From: Brachybacterium vulturis
Lineage (GTDB): Bacteria > Actinomycetota > Actinomycetes > Actinomycetales > Dermabacteraceae
Direction: 5' to 3'
Assembly (NCBI RefSeq): GCF_002407185.1
Contig: NZ_CP023563.1
Span: 3,658,001 to 3,722,000, forward strand
Length of the DNA stretch: 64,000 nt
Every line of letters begins with the position of its first letter. Position 1 is the first letter of the stretch. Below are positions 60,612 to 64,000 of the stretch, in pieces. Under the pieces are notes generated by a model. The model saw nothing but the letters and a program-made list of their open reading frames with translations. It did not search any database and was not told the origin of the DNA. A program made the translations under genes and the position numbers.

Positions 60612-61982
60612 TCAGCCTGACCAGCGCGAGCTGCACTCCTCGCCCGCCTCCCGCTCCGCAGCCTCGACACCGTGCGCACCGCGGGCACGGATGTGCATCG
60701 GGCGGCTCGCGACGACCCCGAAGAACAGCTGGAGGATCAGGATCGCGCCGAGCACGGCCAACGGCACGGTCCAGCTCCCGGTGAGGCTGTGGAGCGCGCC
60801 GACACCGAGGGGACCGAGCCCGGCGATCAGGTAGCCGAAGCCCTGCGACATCGTCGAGAGGTGCCCGGTGAGGTGCGCGGTCGGCGATCGCCACACGATG
60901 TACGTGAGCGAGAGGCTGATCGATGCCCCGAGCCCCAGCCCGAGCAGCGTCATCCACACCAAGGCTCCGTTCGCGGCGGAGACGATCAGCCCGAGATAGG
61001 CGGCGCCGAGAAGCAGCACGGCCAGAACCGGCGGCAACCAGGCCGGGCGCGTCCGCGCCGCCAGCGCCGGCGAGACCAGGGCGGCGACGGCGGCGGGGAA
61101 CGCGGAGTAGGCGATCATCGCCCCGGCGGCGCTCACCTCCATCCCCGCGTCCTGCAGGATGGTGGGCACCCACGTCACCGTCGTGTAGTAGCTCAGGCTC
61201 TGCAGACCCATGAACCCGGTCACCGCGATCGCGACCGGGTCGGTGAGGATCGACCGGAACAGCGGCTCCCCGTGCTCGCTCGGCGCACCGGCGACCGATC
61301 GGCCGGCCTTCATCCGTCCCGGCGCGCGTCGCAACTGCGGCACCCATACGGCCAGGGCGAGCAGCGCGGGCACCGCCCAGATGGCGAGAGCCGCACGCCA
61401 GCTCCCTCCGAGCACGGGCAGCAGCGGCGCCGTCAGCCCCGAGGCGAAGGCCGCGCCGACGAACAGCGCCATCGTGTACAGGCCCATCATCACCCCGACC
61501 CGATGGGAGAAGTCCTGCTTGATCGCCGCCGGCATCACGACGTTGCCGACCGCGATGGCGGCGCCGACGAGCACCGTTCCGGCGAACAGGGCCGGCATGC
61601 TCGGCTGCAGCCGCAGCAGGATCCCCGCCGCCAGGACGAGCAGCACCACCCCGAGGAGGCGGTGCATCCCGAGCCGCCGCGTCAGGCCCGGGGTGAGGAA
61701 CGCGAACGCGCCGAACACCACGACCGGGATCGTGGTCAGCAGGCTCACCGTGGTCGCCGACAGGCCGAGCGAGGCACGGATGTCGCCGATCACCGGCCCG
61801 ATCGCAGCGACCCCGACGCGCAGGTTCAGCCCGATCAGGATCAGCCCGATCCCGAGCAGCAGCAGCGCCCACCTGCCCCGCGACGCCCCGGGGGGCTCGC
61901 CGGCCTCCGAGAGCGCCGGGGGTTCACCGCCGGGAGCAGGGAACGTCTCCCTCGTGGCGGTGTCGGTGGAGCGAGAGATCAT
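60612..61982 (-). CDS. CynX/NimT-type MFS transporter
   Basis: A 456-residue membrane protein with about 12 helices of the cyanate/nitroimidazole family: LIGLNLRVGVAAIGPVIGDIRASLGLS in helix 1, PVVVFGAFAFLTPGLTRRLG, SLSYYTTVTWVPTILQDAGM in helix 7, and LGLGLGASISLSLTYIVWRS. The start at 61982 gives a 35-residue cytoplasmic N-terminus; the site is only a weak AAGG. Divergent from the damaged MgtC gene. Substrate unknown. Confidence 0.83.
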   Translation of the reverse strand: MISRSTDTATRETFPAPGGEPPALSEAGEPPGASRGRWALLLLGIGLILIGLNLRVGVAAIGPVIGDIRASLGLSATTVSLLTTIPVVVFGAFAFLTPGLTRRLGMHRLLGVVLLVLAAGILLRLQPSMPALFAGTVLVGAAIAVGNVVMPAAIKQDFSHRVGVMMGLYTMALFVGAAFASGLTAPLLPVLGGSWRAALAIWAVPALLALAVWVPQLRRAPGRMKAGRSVAGAPSEHGEPLFRSILTDPVAIAVTGFMGLQSLSYYTTVTWVPTILQDAGMEVSAAGAMIAYSAFPAAVAALVSPALAARTRPAWLPPVLAVLLLGAAYLGLIVSAANGALVWMTLLGLGLGASISLSLTYIVWRSPTAHLTGHLSTMSQGFGYLIAGLGPLGVGALHSLTGSWTVPLAVLGAILILQLFFGVVASRPMHIRARGAHGVEAAEREAGEECSSRWSG

Positions 61983-62299
61983 GGGGCCTTGCCGATCGAG
62001 GGGTGGGTGACGTGGAGCACCGGGCACGCCGGCTGGTGCCGGACGGACCGCCTGGGTGCGGAACGGTGAGAAGCTCTCATCCTCTCTCGCACGACGGTCG
62101 GCGGGCCCCGATGTCCAGATCCGCGGTACCCAAGGGCGTGCACGGCCCGCCCTGAGCACGGCCGCGACACGCCGGTGCAGGTGCGGCGCCCTGAGGAGCC
62201 CGTCCGTCGAAGTGCCAGGGAGCTCACGAAGGCACCGATCACAGGGAACCGCTCGTCGGAATCCTCACGAACTCCAGCCTCGTCGGGATCGAGCTGCTG
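61983..62299. other. Divergent gap between CynX-like and MgtC genes
   Basis: 317 bp with no complete gene. From 62195 the frame of the MgtC fragment is open but without an ATG or GTG before 62300, so this stretch may hold a lost start. No riboswitch that I recognise. Confidence 0.4.
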
Positions 62300-62734
62300 G
62301 TGGCCACCTTCGTGCTCTGCTCCCTGCTGGGGATAGAGCGCCGGCTCCGGCGGAAGGCCGCCGGGTACCGCACGCACGTGCTCGTCGAGCTCGACTCGTG
62401 CACCTTCACCCCGGTCTCCGCCTACGGCTTCTCCATGGTGCTCCGCGACGAGGTGATCCTGGACCCCTCGCGCATCGCCGCGCAGATCGTCTCCGGCATC
62501 GGCTTCCTCGGTGCTGGCGTGATCTTCGAGGGCCGCACGGTGGTGCGGGGCCTGACCACCGCGGCGACGATCTGGGTCTCCGCCGCCGTGGGCATGGCCT
62601 GCGGCGCCGGGGTGCTGCGGGAGATCCTCGCCATCGCGACGTCGGCACGGTTCTCCAGCACGATCGAGAACAGCCGCCGCCGGATGCTCCTCAGCACCGG
62701 AGGCCTCGGCACCTCACCCCACACTCAACGCTGA
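62300..62734 (+). pseudogene. MgtC/SapB-family gene, probably damaged
   Basis: A 144-codon frame starting GTG. MgtC hallmarks are present: LCSLLGIERRLRRKAAGYRTH, PVSAYGF, and AAQIVSGIGFLGAGVIFEGRTVVRGLTTAATIWVSAAVGMACG. However, the first helix is cut short at the start codon. The normal LV-LGA segment after the first loop is replaced by VELDSCTFT. The sequence after GAGVL turns into polar, non-family residues. No ribosome site is seen. This looks like a recently decayed membrane protein gene; a functional short form cannot be excluded. Confidence 0.6.
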
Positions 62735-62940
62735 AGCGCCACATAGATACGTCCGTCTGACTGTCGACGACGCTCGACGGCCCTCCGCCGTACCCTGTTC
62801 CGGCTCGACACGCAGAATTCTCGGCGATGTCCCAAAAGTACAACAGCACGCGAATCACGAGAGAAAGTTTCCGTTTCGTAACCAAATGCGACCTAACGTA
62901 GTACCGGCATCTGAGTCATGTTTCCCGAAAGGACACTGCC

Positions 62941-63675
62941 GTGACCTACTCCCATCCCGACGGTCATGCCGGACCCGCTTGGGGATCAGCCCCGCAGATG
63001 CAATCTGTCCACCTGCAGCCGGGCCCACAACCCTCCGGGGCGTTGGCGATCATCGGCTTCATCGTAGGGATCGTGGCGTTCCTCTGCGGCTGGATCCCGT
63101 TCGTCGGCCTCGTTCTGGGCCTCGTCGGCTTGCTGCTCTCGATCCTTGCGGTCCGCAAGCCGACTCTCCGTGGGCTCGCGGTCACCGGCATCGTGCTCTC
63201 GACGATCGCGGCCCTGACATCGTTGGTCACCACGAGCATCTTCGTCATCGCCCTGCTCGGGAGCTCCAGCTCCGCCCCTGATGCTGGACCCGAGGTCGCC
63301 GCCGCCTCTCACGCTCCCGAGGACTTCGTCGAGATCGACGGGCGCGAGCTCGCGAACATCACCAAGGACCCCGATGCGCATGCGGGAGAGACTCTGGTCC
63401 TCTACGGCTACGTCACGCAGTTCGATGCCGACTCGGGACCCTGCCGGATGCGCGTGAGCGTCGCCGCCGAAGAAAAATCGGCGTGGTACGAGTATGAGCA
63501 CAACTCCCTCGCATTCAGCGGTGACGGGGAATCCGAATGCCCCGAGCTGGACGATGTCGTCGCTGACGACGAGGTGAAGCTGACGGTCGTGCTCCAGGGC
63601 GGGGAGAGCTACAACAGCCTCGGCGGCTACACGACCGTTCCGTACTTCGAGGTCATCGAGGCAGAGGTGCTCTGA
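62941..63675 (+). CDS. DUF4190-like membrane-anchored protein
   Basis: A 244-residue protein starting GTG with GAAAGGA upstream. Residues 33-55 and 75-105 form two membrane helices (ALAIIGFIVGIVAFLCGW, GIVLSTIAALTSLVTTSIFVIALLG) as in DUF4190 proteins. The outer domain (residues 120-244) is acidic with beta-strands, GETLVLYGYVTQFDADSG and two Cys (GPCRMR, SECPEL) that may form a disulfide. It looks like an OB-type exposed domain. Its 5' region (62735-62940) is AT-richer than the rest of the window. Confidence 0.75.
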   Translation: MTYSHPDGHAGPAWGSAPQMQSVHLQPGPQPSGALAIIGFIVGIVAFLCGWIPFVGLVLGLVGLLLSILAVRKPTLRGLAVTGIVLSTIAALTSLVTTSIFVIALLGSSSSAPDAGPEVAAASHAPEDFVEIDGRELANITKDPDAHAGETLVLYGYVTQFDADSGPCRMRVSVAAEEKSAWYEYEHNSLAFSGDGESECPELDDVVADDEVKLTVVLQGGESYNSLGGYTTVPYFEVIEAEVL

Positions 63676-63963
63676 GAGCTAGGCGCGGGGTGGCTGCGGG
63701 CTACCCGCGGCATCCACGCCGCACCGCGGCGCCGAGGGTCAGACCCTTGCACCGTACTCGTCGCCTGGCAGCTGGAAGGTCACACAGTCAAGGGCACGAA
63801 GGGCGCGTGCACCGACGACGACAACGCGTTGGACGCGCTGATCGCGGCAGGCGTCGCCCGCGACGTCGACCTCGGGCGTGCGGCGCCACCGCCTCCGGAG
63901 CTCGCAGACCTGGCCGCTGGGGAGGGCTGGATCTGGCTGCCTGAAAGATTCTGGGCACCCTAG
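63676..63963 (+). pseudogene. 3' remnant of an unknown gene
   Basis: Reading on in the frame of the previous gene after its stop, the sequence is open to a TAG at 63961 and becomes protein-like from about 63754 (VLVAWQLEGHTVKGTKGACT ... DDDNALDALIAAGVARDVDL ... GWIWLPERFWAP). There is no ATG or GTG in frame, so it seems to be the tail of a gene whose 5' part is lost. Not recognised. Confidence 0.35.
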
Positions 63964-64000
63964 CCGTGGCCGCCGGTCCCCGCGCCGGAAGGGATCGGGG

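Noticed and set aside
61983-62299. Riboswitch upstream of the MgtC gene
   Set aside because: Mg2+-type leaders were considered, but no conserved core or paired architecture could be recognised.
62691-62885. 64-codon minus-strand frame with a hydrophobic start
   Set aside because: Overlaps the MgtC end, has no ribosome site and a Cys/Gly-rich non-protein-like tail.
1-64000. CRISPR arrays, rRNA, tRNA, insertion sequences, phage genes
   Set aside because: Looked for on both strands; none visible. The repeats found are single intergenic copies or short in-frame hexamers, not spacer arrays.

Overview
The window is about 70 % G+C and codes densely on both strands. Third codon positions are strongly GC-rich, start overlaps of the ATGA/GTGA type are common, and many ribosome-binding sites are good AGGAGG matches. 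Protein families (FusB-type FBP protein, Sap/GAP-family protein, actinobacterial FGE, DesK-like kinase, DUF6226) and Tat-type secretion signals point to a high-GC actinobacterium. A Brachybacterium-like member of the Dermabacteraceae is my best guess, but this is inference. I see no rRNA, tRNA, CRISPR array, insertion sequence or phage module. It reads as chromosomal sequence rich in catabolic and transport genes.

Layout. 1-5.7 kb: AddB-like nuclease (5' end outside the window), AddA-like helicase-nuclease and a small kinase, in one overlapping unit. 5.7-9.2 kb: FBP zinc protein, GNAT acetyltransferase, an XRE-cupin regulator with a TUDOR-like small protein, and a divergent MFS transporter with repeated sites between them. 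9.2-13.6 kb: a Tat-exported NagZ/NamZ pair for peptidoglycan salvage, divergent from formylglycine-generating enzyme (FGE). 13.6-22 kb: LacI regulator with hydrolase, GAP protein, two-component system, DHA2 efflux pump, first sulfatase. 22-30.7 kb: DUF6226, APH-like kinase, DAHP synthase with a leader-peptide attenuator, a short-type aconitase, then an ATP-grasp/S15-hydrolase pair. 30.7-34.6 kb: a PTS operon (EIICB, EIIA, LicT-type antiterminator, NanE) preceded by a clear RAT RNA target. 34.7-36 kb: CsbD protein and a reductase amid intergenic repeats. 36-44.2 kb: lipoprotein dehydrogenase, then a six-gene operon ROK-permease-ATPase-binding protein-sulfatase-sulfatase. 44.6-52.5 kb: miscellaneous metabolic genes, an alkyltransferase-like protein and Dps. 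53-60 kb: a peptide-type ABC transporter preceded by a fourth sulfatase. 60-64 kb: decayed sequence, a small acidic protein, a CynX-like transporter, a damaged MgtC gene and a membrane-anchored protein in lower-GC context.

How they work together. The strongest theme is sulfate-ester use. Four Cys-type sulfatases without signal peptides need FGE, which lies in the same window, and two of them share an operon with a TauT/SsuA-type importer. A second theme is amino-sugar salvage: NamZ and NagZ outside the cell, and an amino-sugar/glucose-family PTS with NanE inside. Two RNA control elements are readable by eye: the FIY-containing attenuator upstream of DAHP synthase and the RAT upstream of the PTS operon. 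Three copies of an unlabelled 82-bp imperfect palindrome sit between genes at 34.9, 35.9 and 44.4 kb.
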